Below, in pieces: positions 12,701 to 22,245 of a stretch of 64,000 nucleotides of DNA; position 1 is the first letter of the stretch; every line of letters starts with the position of its first letter. Source of the stretch: Paramarasmius palmivorus (Eukaryota > Basidiomycota > Agaricomycetes > Agaricales > Marasmiaceae); assembly GCA_037176845.1 (NCBI GenBank), contig JAYKXP010000132.1, forward strand, positions 1-64,000, read 5' to 3'. The notes beneath the pieces were generated by a model. The model did not search any database. It had not been told where the DNA came from and saw nothing but the letters and a program-made list of their open reading frames with translations. The translations under genes were made by a program, and so were the position numbers.

Positions 12701-15700
12701 AGTTGATGTCCGTAAGTTGTCTTCCCCGGTACACGTAGTCCGAAACAGAGCTAACCTTTTCTCTCAGGTTACCGTCATGATCGACTTCTATGTGGACTTC
12801 GTCATCTTCGCCGTCTACAGGAAGCCCTTCGTTCTCAATGCGTAAGTCAGCAATCGATGTGCCACAAGCTGTTTGCATGTTGTACGATGGTACCTCATGA
12901 CGATGACGGCGACATTCGGGCGATGGGTCTTGTGCATCAATATGTTTCTCGAACAACGTCCACAGGAGTTGGCTATACGAATGGCTAGTAAAGTGGTCTT
13001 CAAAATCCATCAGGTAAGAACATACTTGCTGTGCCGATAACTCTTGAAGCTGAATCATGGCATAAGAACATCGTCTGAGCAAAGCATGTCCTTTACTTTC
13101 GATCTTCGCTTCGTTCTTTTTCCAGTAGGAATTATTCAATGCGGAAGCAATAGTCGCATAAGCTACGTGGTTTTTTAACTGTGTCTTTGTGATGTAGTCA
13201 GTGATGTAGTATAAGATAGATTTCGCTGAAACCCCGGAGCCTATAAACTTAATGTCCATATTGCACCGCATCGCGGAAATCATAGTAGGATTGTAGCCAT
13301 TCACCAGTCCTTGTGACTGTCTCATGTGTAGCTCACCAGTTTTCTTGTCGAATTCCGTTCGGGAACGAGTATTCGATGGCCTAAGGTCGAATCTGCACTC
13401 TTTCAGATGAGGTGCGCCTTTCCAATACTTCCAACAAGTTTCAGTGTGGCGATGAGTCTGACAGTTCTTTACTAGTCGATGGAAGTCCCGCTTGTTTTCA
13501 ATTTCGGGCGTTTTACCTTCTGTCACCGAAGAAGAGTTGCGCAAGGAGCACGGGTGTGGTCTTGGCACAGGAAATAGGTCAGGCGCGGGGTCATCGGGGA
13601 TTGATGTAGAAATGCTATCATGCAGGAAGTCAATGAGTCGTCTCTGGAACTCTTCATCTCCGTCTTCCAATATCCGCCTCTTGATTTCATCAGGATTTAG
13701 ACCTCCTTCGAGCCAGACAACCATATGACAGTGCAAGGTACCTCTCCCTTGTGCCTCCACGCATCCGTAGTGTGCTTTCACAGTACCTAATACGCCTTTG
13801 GGAACAGTTTTGGCGGAAGGATCAAACCCGAGTAAGCACTTGATAAAGGCTTTCATGTAAATATTGAAGAACCGAGCAGCAACGGATGGGTTTTTCGCGA
13901 CGAGAATCTCCATATCGTGATACTTTGGCACTTGATCAGGTAATAGGTTGTCAATATCGATCTCGTATCCTGCCAGAAACTTCACCAAAGGGTTGTAAGT
14001 GTCTGCGGGATTGATAGTGATGTAAAAGCTCGGTAAGCCGTGATCCATCATCAACCCGCGGATTTCGTTTCTCATCTTGACTCGTGCAGCAGAGGATCCT
14101 TGAACATGACTAGTGACAACATTTACTTGCTGCCAAAGACGAACGACCTTTTCTTCTTCTTGGTTTTGCGGTGAAAGTGGTTTTCCGCGTAAAAGCCTGT
14201 CACGGATCGCTTCCGCAGCCTCGGGTTGAATACCAGAAAAATCTTCTGCTAGCTTGTCAAATCCAGATCTCTTGGCTTTGAGAGAGGTATGTAGTAGTAA
14301 TTGTCTCCTTTGAATCATGTTGAATGCGATGAACATAAAAGAGTAATGCTCTTGGAACCGTCGATCCGCAAGATTGAAAAAATGTTTCAAGTGACGCTTC
14401 ATGCTAAGTCTCACTTGACGTTTTGGATCTTCGCATCCGCCGAGACCATACGGGAACAAGGTAGGGTATATGAAAGGGAACAGGTCTGGATTGTTGAACT
14501 CCATAGAAGGTATAGGATCATGAGGAACTTGTACCCATGCGCCTCCTCTCTGGAAATGTTTCATTGCTGCCTTTCTCAGTTCTGCTACTGGAGCTGCGCC
14601 ATTTGCGTCTGCAATGACAACCTTCTCGAATGGGATGTCTGTCTTGGGGATGGGACGCAGAGTGGAGATATCTATTTCCATGGGTTGGGGTTGGGGCGCC
14701 TCGTATCTGCTACTTAGGTCAGTGCCGGATTCCTCTGGCTGTAAATGCTCAACATGGACTGGTAAGATGTCGTTTACGGGCAAGCTATTCAAATGACTCT
14801 TGTTGATAGTAACATCCTTGTACAACGGATTATGCTGTTTGAGCCAACAAAGCGCGTTTTGTACCTTCTCTTTGCGGATGTAGAGAGGTGTCGCTTTCTC
14901 TTTCAGCCACTGTTTCGATGGCGGACAAGATCCAACAAATATAGCACAAACATAGGAACACATGTCATCCAACGACGGCGGCAGCTCGCAAATGATGTCC
15001 GTGGGCGCTTGCGGATACGTGATAATGTGCCCTTTCATCCCACGTTGAAGGACTTTTTGACTCTCTTCTTCATCCCTCGCAGCGGCATTGAGGTAGTTGT
15101 TGTCCTCGTCTTCTTTGTTCTTCTCCGTCATCTTGATTATCCAGCACTTTGAACGACACCTCGCTATCAACGCTTCTTCAACGACAGTTAAATCGCGTAA
15201 TTCATCAGGGATATCTCCTAGGAAATTATGGTTCGCGATAGCTAACGCCGGAGTCTTCCCCCGTGCTAAGTGAGAGGAACAGTTTTGACATAGCGTGATA
15301 AGGGGTTTACCGGCTCCGTCAATGTGTACGCCGCCCTCATGGAGTAAAATATCTTGCAAATAAGGATACTGTTTGATCGGTGGCTGAGGATATTGAGTAT
15401 CAAGCCAAGAATCATCCATCCACGTCGGTTTCAGTGGATCAAATGCTCTGCGATCAGGTCGAAGCAAGGGAGACCAATCGTATCTGTCAACGGCGACGGT
15501 CTCACTTTCCACGGCTAGACAACATTCACCACAACTTGCACAAGTCCTGCTTGCTAGAGCAGCGGAAGATGTAGTATCGAAGAAGAGTTTCAATATGCTG
15601 GTCTTCAGTTGATCGGGTGTCTTTTGAGGCCATGCGTTACGGACTTCTCGAAGGTCATCTTTGGTGGCGTCGTCATCGACTTGCAGCCTGTCTTTCACTC

Positions 15701-17407
15701 TACGCATGTTTTTGGCTTCTGCGCGTTTCCCTTTTCTTGCTGTCAACAGAAACTGCTTTAGTCGGCGACGCAGCTTTGATCGGGATTCTTTGGGTTCGTA
15801 GTCAATGTCGTGTATCTTCAAGATCTGTCTCATTTGAGACACGCTAATATCAGCCTTCAGTAGTGCAGTCAGTATTGTCGCTTGCAATTCATCAATATTG
15901 ATAGCAGCACTGACAGAACATGTATCATCTTCATGACCTGGATACAAAGATGTTAGCATGGTCTGGCATCCGTGTGGGGGTGTAATATCGTGAACGGTTT
16001 CCGTCTTGGATTTTGGTTCGGTGTGCGAGAAGCACTGCCCTTTCGTCAAGTGCGACAAGATTTTGAATTCGAGTTCATCTTTCCTAGTACCAGGACTGAA
16101 AGGTATTTGGTGGAAGGTTGCCATGGACCTCAGAGCACCTTTGCTTTTGTCTCCTATATCTTCAATAATAGCCATAAGGGTAGTTAGATCGCATGAACGA
16201 GTTAAATTGTCTCGCTCCATAGTTAAAAAGGGTACAGCAGGAATATTTCTTAATCGATCGGATAAAGAATGCTGCAGAGCGTTTTTAGTGTCTCTACGGA
16301 GGTTGGAGATTGATAAAACTGGATGTGTAGGAGACAGCGTCTCCAAAACTAACAATAGCCGGTCGGTAGCTAGGGCATCTACTGGTGCTAATTGAAGAAC
16401 CTCAAACAGTGCATATATTAGCTCTCTTGGGGATGGAAATAGTGTGGAGAGCTGTTGGCATGTACAACGGTACAAGGGATCTTCTATATCAGCGCGGTGA
16501 AGTTGGTACAAACAACATTTGCCCGAAAACATGTGCCTAATCAGCTTAACCCTCAGCTGCTTTACATTCAATTCATCGATGTTCAAGATGCCATGCATCA
16601 TGCACTGTTCGTGGAGGGCCGCCCATGGCGCCAATAACGGCGAGATTTCGGGTTTCAACATAAGGTGGTCTATTAGGGGAATGCATGTGTAACTTTTCGG
16701 TGCAATAGATGCAGCCGACTCGGTGCTAGTCTCGGTGCTAAGTCTTTGATCTACTACAATGCCCTTGTCCCGATTGTCTTCCATGTCCAGAGTGATGCCA
16801 GATGAAGCAGGTTCTGCTTCCGTGGTATCTACGTCCATACCCTCGTCCGCGCAGTCTCGTCCCCAGTCTGCGGCAGAATTACTGGGTCCAGCCATGGAAG
16901 GAGATACTGACGCGAGCATGGACGGGTATGATGCAGCAGGCTCAGGGGACGGCGACGGTAAGAAAAGCGGATCCTCAGTGGTGTCCATAGCATACTCAGC
17001 TCCCGAACCGTCTGGTGATTCATCATTAGCGCCGAAAAATGTGGGGGCTGCAGGCACGTACGTTGCTTGGTCCTCTGAGGTATAAAACGCCCTTCCCAAA
17101 TATCGGCGCAGAACGACACGACGTTCTCCTTCACGAGTTGCCGGCATAGCCCAATCCAATTGTTGCCGAAGAGAACATCAAACTCGATGCTGGTAGAGGG
17201 AAACATCGCAACCGATCCGCAGGTGAACATTATACCAGGACTTGCAGTTGAAACGTCCACTGTGAGTTCCAAGGGGTTCAAAGATCCACGCTGATACGGC
17301 ACTGAGAGTCTATCCAGGAATCGGGTAGAGATCTTGGTGGTGCACGATAGTTCATCGTGACCAACATTGCACTGGGTGTTATTGACGAAATAATGAGGTT
17401 GTTCCAT
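9696..17407 (-). mobile_element. Autonomous Helitron, coding core
   Basis: The span given is the Rep/helicase gene only; the true ends were not located. Helitrons transpose by rolling-circle replication, insert between A and T without target duplication, begin with TC and end with a hairpin followed by CTRR. None of these could be placed with confidence on either flank. The single 7.3-kb exon is free of stops and keeps its catalytic motifs, so the copy is probably young or still active. Confidence 0.85.
9696..17407 (-). CDS. Helitron Rep/PIF1-type helicase
   Basis: This is the replication initiator and helicase of a Helitron, predicted at about 2,553 aa. Exon 1 is 17407-17062, a 50-nt intron (GTACGT...CACCAG with a GCTAATGA branch-like site) is 17061-17012, and exon 2 is 17011-9696. 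Exon 1 encodes a 115-residue leader ending near FDVLFGNNWIGLC, which faintly recalls retropepsin-like LGxDW motifs; this is a weak guess. After an acidic linker comes a Cys-rich region (CASCGECC and LCQNCSSH, about residue 610). The Rep domain has the HUH motif GRGTLHCHMVVW at about 1208 and a paired-tyrosine motif YITDYITK at about 1386. The PIF1-like helicase has Walker A GGPGGTGKS at about 1960, Walker B LFIDEVS, GDFAQLRPV, SITAHKAQGQT and MISRVTT. The C-terminus has a basic, nuclear-signal-like patch. A start at 17147 inside exon 2 would drop the leader exon. Confidence 0.92.
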
Positions 17408-17696
17408 GGTGCGAGGGTGAAGGGTCGGAAGACAACGGAAGGAAGTATGGGAATTTATATGCACTTGCACGTGATATGCTGTGTTGCGTATCATGACTCA
17501 GTAGACTTACTCTTGCACCCTTACACCGGTTATGTGAAGGAGACTCTTTCTCCGCCTCGGGCTTATTCCACTCGGCTGAGGTATTCATACTACGAACTTC
17601 GCCAATGCATCCATTCAGCACCTTACTTGGGCTTACTTCAGCTCGTTGAAACGCCTATATCATGACGAACACTCTGTTTATCAGCAACCGACAAAT

Positions 17697-18273
17697 ATGG
17701 AGAACGAGGGAAGCAAGCAACCAAAAATAACACAGTATTTTCTGGAAAAGAAGCGGAGGAAGACATCCAGGCGAAAGCGACAACGAACAACAGAGTGCTC
17801 TAAACACACAGTCGGGCCAAAGCAACGGAGAGTCGCAGACCGTTCTGGTATGTTTTTCGGTGTCATCATAGAAGACGAGTTCACTCTATAAGTACAGTTT
17901 CCGGACCAGCAACCGTCAACAGTGGTGTGCCACAAGCAGAAGATACTAAAGCACCCAAAGAGGAGAACGAGCGACTTATAGAAGAATACCTGCGAAGATT
18001 CGACGCGTAACCCGAGTTTTGATTCAAGCAGTAGCTTCTCTGTTTATAACCTCCTCCAGAGATCCACAATTCGGCCCTTCGGTTGGGGTTCCTAGACTTG
18101 TGCGATGGGAACGTGCGGCAACACTAGGTCTGGTGCCGCCCGAATTGGTGAGTACTCGGTTTGTGAATAGTGTACTGTACACTGACTTAGATTAGGTTTA
18201 TCACTTATTGGTGGACGACGAGGGCAATGTAATTACTTCAAGGAATGTGTGTTGCTTAGACGAGCTTTTGTAG
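17697..18273 (+). CDS. POLD4: DNA polymerase delta subunit 4 (POLD4/Cdm1 family)
   Basis: POLD4 is the smallest subunit of DNA polymerase delta; it stabilises the complex and contacts PCNA in the nucleus. Four exons give 141 aa: 17697-17847, 17898-18006, 18060-18147 and 18196-18273, with introns of 48-53 nt. The N-terminus has a canonical PCNA-interaction peptide, QPKITQYF (Q8, I11, Y14, F15), followed by a KKRRK basic run. The family core follows: EYLRRFDADPQFGPSVG across the exon 2/3 junction, then VPRLVRWERAATLGLVPPEL and VYHLLVDDEGN. Its spacing matches the POLD4 pattern LRxFDxxxQYGPxxGxxRLxRWxRAxxLGLxPP. The length fits the family (about 107 aa in human, longer in fungi). It stands head-to-head with the Helitron gene, 289 bp apart. 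Whether it is the native host copy or a copy carried by the element is open. Confidence 0.85.
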
Positions 18274-18398
18274 CAGTTACATACGTGAAATCGTAAGCTA
18301 TTCAAAGAAGTTCCTCGTTCATCCTATCAAATTGTGGTCTATTGCTCTATTGCGCTAATCAAAACATCAGTAGACGCTAGCTTGAACATGGACTATCA

Positions 18399-19014
18399 TT
18401 ACTTGCGTATGATGGCGACGACCCTGTCCGAATTTATAGAATCGGCTTTTTGAACTCGGCCGTCCTTCTCAGTCACTACTAACACGCTTCCATCCCACCA
18501 TCTCTTTAATCGCGGATGCAATTTTGGTGTTGACCTCATCGAACGACGCTCCCAAAACAGATGAAAGACGGTGCAATCCTCTGTGATTGCGCAGCGGCAA
18601 ATGGAATACACTCCCCTCGAGAGGTGCATTGGAACCCAAGGCCATACTACCAGTTGTTCAGGGTGTTCGTAAGAAGAGATCCCATGATCCAACGGTACAG
18701 GAACGAGATACATGTTCACGGAATACCGCGGGATATAGTATCCACTGAATGTTTTTGTATATTGCTGATCTGCGGTGAGCATATTTCAGACGATGAGTCA
18801 TATTCTGGCTTACGGGATCATGACGCTGAATAGCGAGTGCCATTTGCCGGATCCTTTCTTCGTCAATCAACGGAGGGAGCTCGTATAAAGGATTAGAACC
18901 CATGTTGGTACGAAACTGCAGAAAACGTTTGCCAGGGGTCGTGCGGTGTATCCAACCATCCAGCAAGCCTCTTAAAAGGTATTCTGTCATCCCCTGCTTA
19001 GTCAACATTCTCAT
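18399..19014 (-). CDS. Hypothetical protein, two exons
   Basis: Function unknown. Exons are 19014-18814 and 18764-18399, separated by a 49-nt intron (GTAAGC...GATCAG, phase 0), giving 188 aa. Visible features are LPPLIDEERIRQMALAIQRHDP in exon 1 (shortened here to its core IDEERIRQMALAIQRHD) and, in exon 2, a hydrophobic, tyrosine-rich middle (FSGYYIPRYSVNMYLVPVP) and EQLVVWPWVPMHLSRGVYS. After these comes ITEDCTVFHLFWERR and a C-terminal RWWDGSVLVVTEKDG. The alternating beta-like pattern suggests a globular domain. I have an impression of similar uncharacterised basidiomycete proteins but cannot name a family. Its start codon is only 12 bp from that of the plus-strand gene at 19027; an alternative start is the in-frame ATG at 18990. 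Confidence 0.55.
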
Positions 19015-19026
19015 AGCGCATTACAG

Positions 19027-19868
19027 ATGGAATCATCTATGTACGGGATCCTGGCAAGGTTCTTCAACGGCGATGATGCCGAAGAGTTTTTGGCACGACT
19101 ACGTGAAAGCGAAGGAGTCATAGTGGGCTCTGTCGTTTTAGAAGTGTTGAACCTCCTTCCCCCCGACGTAAAGGCATTGAGTATCGACGTTTTAGTACCG
19201 AAAGACAGGCTAGGACTACTGGGACAGTTTTTAGAAAAAATAGGGTAAGGAGACCTCTTGTTGTCGATATCGTGAGGAGTATCTGATTCGCAAATAGGTT
19301 CTTCGCTCGAGCGGCACCAGTGTATCGTCATTATCGTGCCTTTACGGCCAGGGTGAACCAATACCATCACGTCTCGTTGTCCTCTATAACCCTGGTAGAG
19401 TGCAGTACTGCTTCCATCTGGCCTCATGTTCTTGCATGCCCAGCGACGGCGTCCGCAACTATCATGTCTACGACACAAGTCATAGTGTTCTATCCCGAGC
19501 TTACGTTGCGCCTACTGTCGGTTACCAGAAACACCAATTTCCCTCCAACTCAACCGGACGATTTCTTTCATCTTCTTTTCAAGCGGCATGGGTTCCAGAG
19601 TTTCATCGGGAACAGCTCCGCAAAGGTGCAAGACGGTTTCAGCATATGTCCAGGGACGATTCGACGTTTGCGGGGTGGAAAAGGGATCAGAACTATACAG
19701 TGGCGAAATGCTTCTTCAGCGACACATGATGTACTGCAAAGAGCAGTAGACACCGGATTTGTCCATGGCGATTATGGTTACATGTGGCAGCTATTGACTC
19801 ATTGCAGCGAAGAGGGGTGCAAGTTTCGGAGAATGAACAATCTACCAGGCGTTGAGGGGTTCTTATAG
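19027..19868 (+). CDS. Hypothetical protein, weakly nucleotidyltransferase-like
   Basis: Exons are 19027-19244 and 19298-19868, with a 53-nt intron (GTAAGG...AAATAG, phase 2), giving 262 aa. Near the N-terminus, SEGVIVGSVVLEVLNLLPP followed by LSIDVLVPKD resembles the GS...DxD core of polymerase-beta-type nucleotidyltransferases. The first acidic residue of the DxD pair is replaced by Ser, so a catalytic role is doubtful. The middle (ATIMSTTQVIVFYPELTL) and the C-terminal Cys-containing stretch (YGYMWQLLTHCSEEGCKF) are intact with no frame break. The domain link is by memory of similar fungal proteins and is weak; the gene model itself is well supported by splicing. Confidence 0.5.
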
Positions 19869-19948
19869 TATTTGGTGCGGTATCATAAATGTACATATCT
19901 TGCTCATTTAACAGACTGCTAATACATCAATATTAGTGAATTCAAGGA

Positions 19949-20744
19949 CTAGTTCCTGCGGACGGGGTTCGTGTACTGCGCTAGCTTGAGCAAAGTCCAT
20001 GGACGCACCTGATAGAAGGTACCGTTGCAGCACTGCGTTACTTTGTACATCTTGATATTGCCGATGACTATTGTACCGGGGAGGAGCATGTTTAGAGATG
20101 CTCTACGACCCCGATAGATCACCTGCTTCCGTTTAATTAGTGTGGCTTTAGTTGCATGAAAGAACAGGTAACGGACTCTACTGTGCCTGCTGTTGGTCAC
20201 AACTGGGAACGACGACGCTCCTGTTGTATTCGGCAGAAGCTGCCATGGGTCAGTACAGAAACACTGAAGAATCACCCAACATTCTCACTTCACTGGGCGT
20301 GAACATCAGAAGCCGTCCGTGCAATCGGCGCAAAGCGGTGCATTGTGCGTTGAATAAATATGCGATATTCTGTTGGAACTGTTCCCCCAATGCCGATGTA
20401 GAGGTGGTTAAAGTGGGCTGCAAGGTGAGCCGTAGTCGGTGATACATTGTTTCCTGATGTAGGACAAGGGTTACCAGAGTCGACAGTTATTAACCGAGGA
20501 ATGGTACCATATGATCCAAGAGCGGAGACTCTGTGCATTCAAGAGACACAAAACCTATAACACTGGGTAGTCTGCCGTGGGGCCAAATGACCAACTCTTC
20601 TCTAACGGAGTATCCATTACCGATGAAGCGCTGCGTTCTTGAAGCAATTCGAATATCGTTCCATGGATCAAGACCGAAGATGTTGAACTGGTGGCGATGC
20701 AGAATTCGCCCAAATCTCCTCCGATCCAATAGAGGGAAGGACAT
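19949..20744 (-). CDS. Hypothetical protein with PG-V motif
   Basis: Function unknown. Modelled exons are 20744-20508, 20453-20289 and 20239-19949, both introns phase 0 (GTACCA...ACATCAG, GTGAGA...GGCAG), giving 230 aa. Exon 1 has SFPLLDRRRFGRIL and YSVREELVIWPHGRLPSVIG. The C-terminal part has VRYLFFHATKATLIKRKQ and NMLLPGTIVIGNIKMYKV, the latter resembling segments in the genes at 8779-9705 and 22246-23706. Further exons may lie upstream to about 20940, where a short in-frame ATG peptide precedes a GTAACC donor, so the N-terminus is uncertain. Confidence 0.5.
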
Positions 20745-21075
20745 GGTCTGGACGCTGGAGTACGTTATAGAAAGTTGTGCACCAAGCTTTAAATATGAAT
20801 AGCCAGCAACACTTGTCAGCAGCCTCCAACAAAGATTATACAAGCACGTCTTGAATGGTTACTCATTGGAAGTAAGCAAACCCTGCTCATGAACAGCATC
20901 CAGTCCGCTTTGGAGATGAGCGGCTGTCATGCTGGTGAATGTGATCGTTCGGGCCACCATTTACAATTGCCAAAGGTCGTGTTACAATACAACGCTATTG
21001 TTTTACACCTCCATTGCATTTTCCTTGTTCTCTTCTACGTCTACATCCATTTCCATCGTCGTGCTTTGTTTGGCA

Positions 21076-21473
21076 CTAGACCCACGACGCACCAAACGGA
21101 GAGACCTGCGGGTTCCGGGCCTTGGGGGCGGGTATACCAACCTGTCGTTGTCTAGGACCTTCTGTCGTGTCAGTACGAGGCAGCGACTGTACATATACGG
21201 GTCGCACCGTCGCCGCTGTCTTCGGTTTCTTCTGCTTTTTCTTCTACAACCAACCTTCAGCCATCAGCTTGCTACCACTAACTATAGAGGACTTACCGAC
21301 GAATCTTTTGAAGGGGGATCCAATACTATGTCCATATCTTCTGTGCTGGGCTTCGGGGCCGCAGCTTTTCTGGGAGGCTTCCCTAGGGGATGGTTAGAAG
21401 CGTGTAAAGAACGATAGAAGGTACACTTGCCTCCTGTGGTCATATGAGCGTATCTCTTGATGGTGCGAGCCAT
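21076..21473 (-). CDS. Histone-H3-tail-like small basic protein
   Basis: Function unknown. The predicted 98-aa protein starts MART and, after splicing, reads TTGGKPPRKAAAPK, echoing the H3 tail STGGKAPRKQLATK (residues 10-23). Exons are 21473-21431, 21382-21297 and 21243-21076. Intron 1 (21430-21383, 48 nt) would be GC-AG with donor AG|GCAAGT, the consensus for that class. If it is retained, the frame stays open but the GGK-PRK motif is split by 16 residues. Intron 2 is GTAAGT...TTGTAG. The middle is acidic (STEDMDIVLD) and exon 3 begins with KKKQKKPK. There is no histone fold. An overlapping frame ends in an acidic tail (MEMDVDVEENKENAMEV), so the C-terminus could differ. It may bind H3-tail readers or modifiers, but this is inference from sequence only. 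Confidence 0.5.
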
Positions 21474-22245
21474 GTTTGTTCGACTCCTGCTCCATTCGCT
21501 ACTATTTTATATGCCTGTGGATATTCGTGCAGTCATCTCCTCGACGGCAGCCATATCAGCTTCCGTTCAAATACTGGCGTAATATTAGTAATCGGTGATG
21601 AAAAATATGTGTAGCGCTTCTGTATGCAATCCGGTGGTGCCGCGGCAAGTCGATAGGTGGTGCAGCTGTGACGGCTAAAAGGCTACTGAAGCAGTTGACT
21701 GGAAGGGTGATATCGACAACCAACTTGAACTTGAACTGTAATAGGCAGCAAGTACTTGCACTCGTACGAAGGAACCAGAACCTCATAAAAACGAAGCGTG
21801 AGGGTGAGGGTACTCAAATTCATGATGAATGTTCCACGCACCATTCTCAAAGCCTCTATCGGTCGCGACTGTGTCTAATGAATCTTTGGCTATGATGAAG
21901 GTGATGAACACAGACTGTTATGAGTCCCGTACGTCAGTTAATCGTCAAATTCGCGGTAGAGCTTGCACACCTGTAGTTTGCATCCGTAGTCTCAGCATAT
22001 CATCGAGAGAAGCTCTCTGCAGCTTTGGAAATACTCTGCAAATGTAGAATGCACGCCAACAGCAACTTTTCCGAGTAAAGGCGTTTAAGATTTTGACCGA
22101 GTCCATATTGTGAGTATGTGGGGGGACGCGACAGAAACACGAATGCTGGTACCAAAGCCTAACGACTCCGGAGGTTGCTAGGTAACCAATTTCATATGAC
22201 ATCATAAATTGGGATCTATTTGTACACGAGGGTAAATACTGTTGA
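21474..22245. other. Spacer, no confident gene
   Basis: An 86-codon minus-strand frame (22205-21945) and a 75-codon plus-strand frame (21668-21895) are present. Neither has partner exons or a motif I recognise, so no gene is called. Confidence 0.4.

Noticed and set aside
17147..17159. Helicase start inside the long frame (TTG 17159 or ATG 17147)
   Set aside because: TTG is not a normal nuclear fungal start, and a well-formed 50-nt intron links the frame to an upstream ATG at 17407.
17150..17407. Calling the Helitron leader exon a retropepsin
   Set aside because: Only FDVLFGNNW resembles the LGxDW motif; no DTG/DSG active site is visible.
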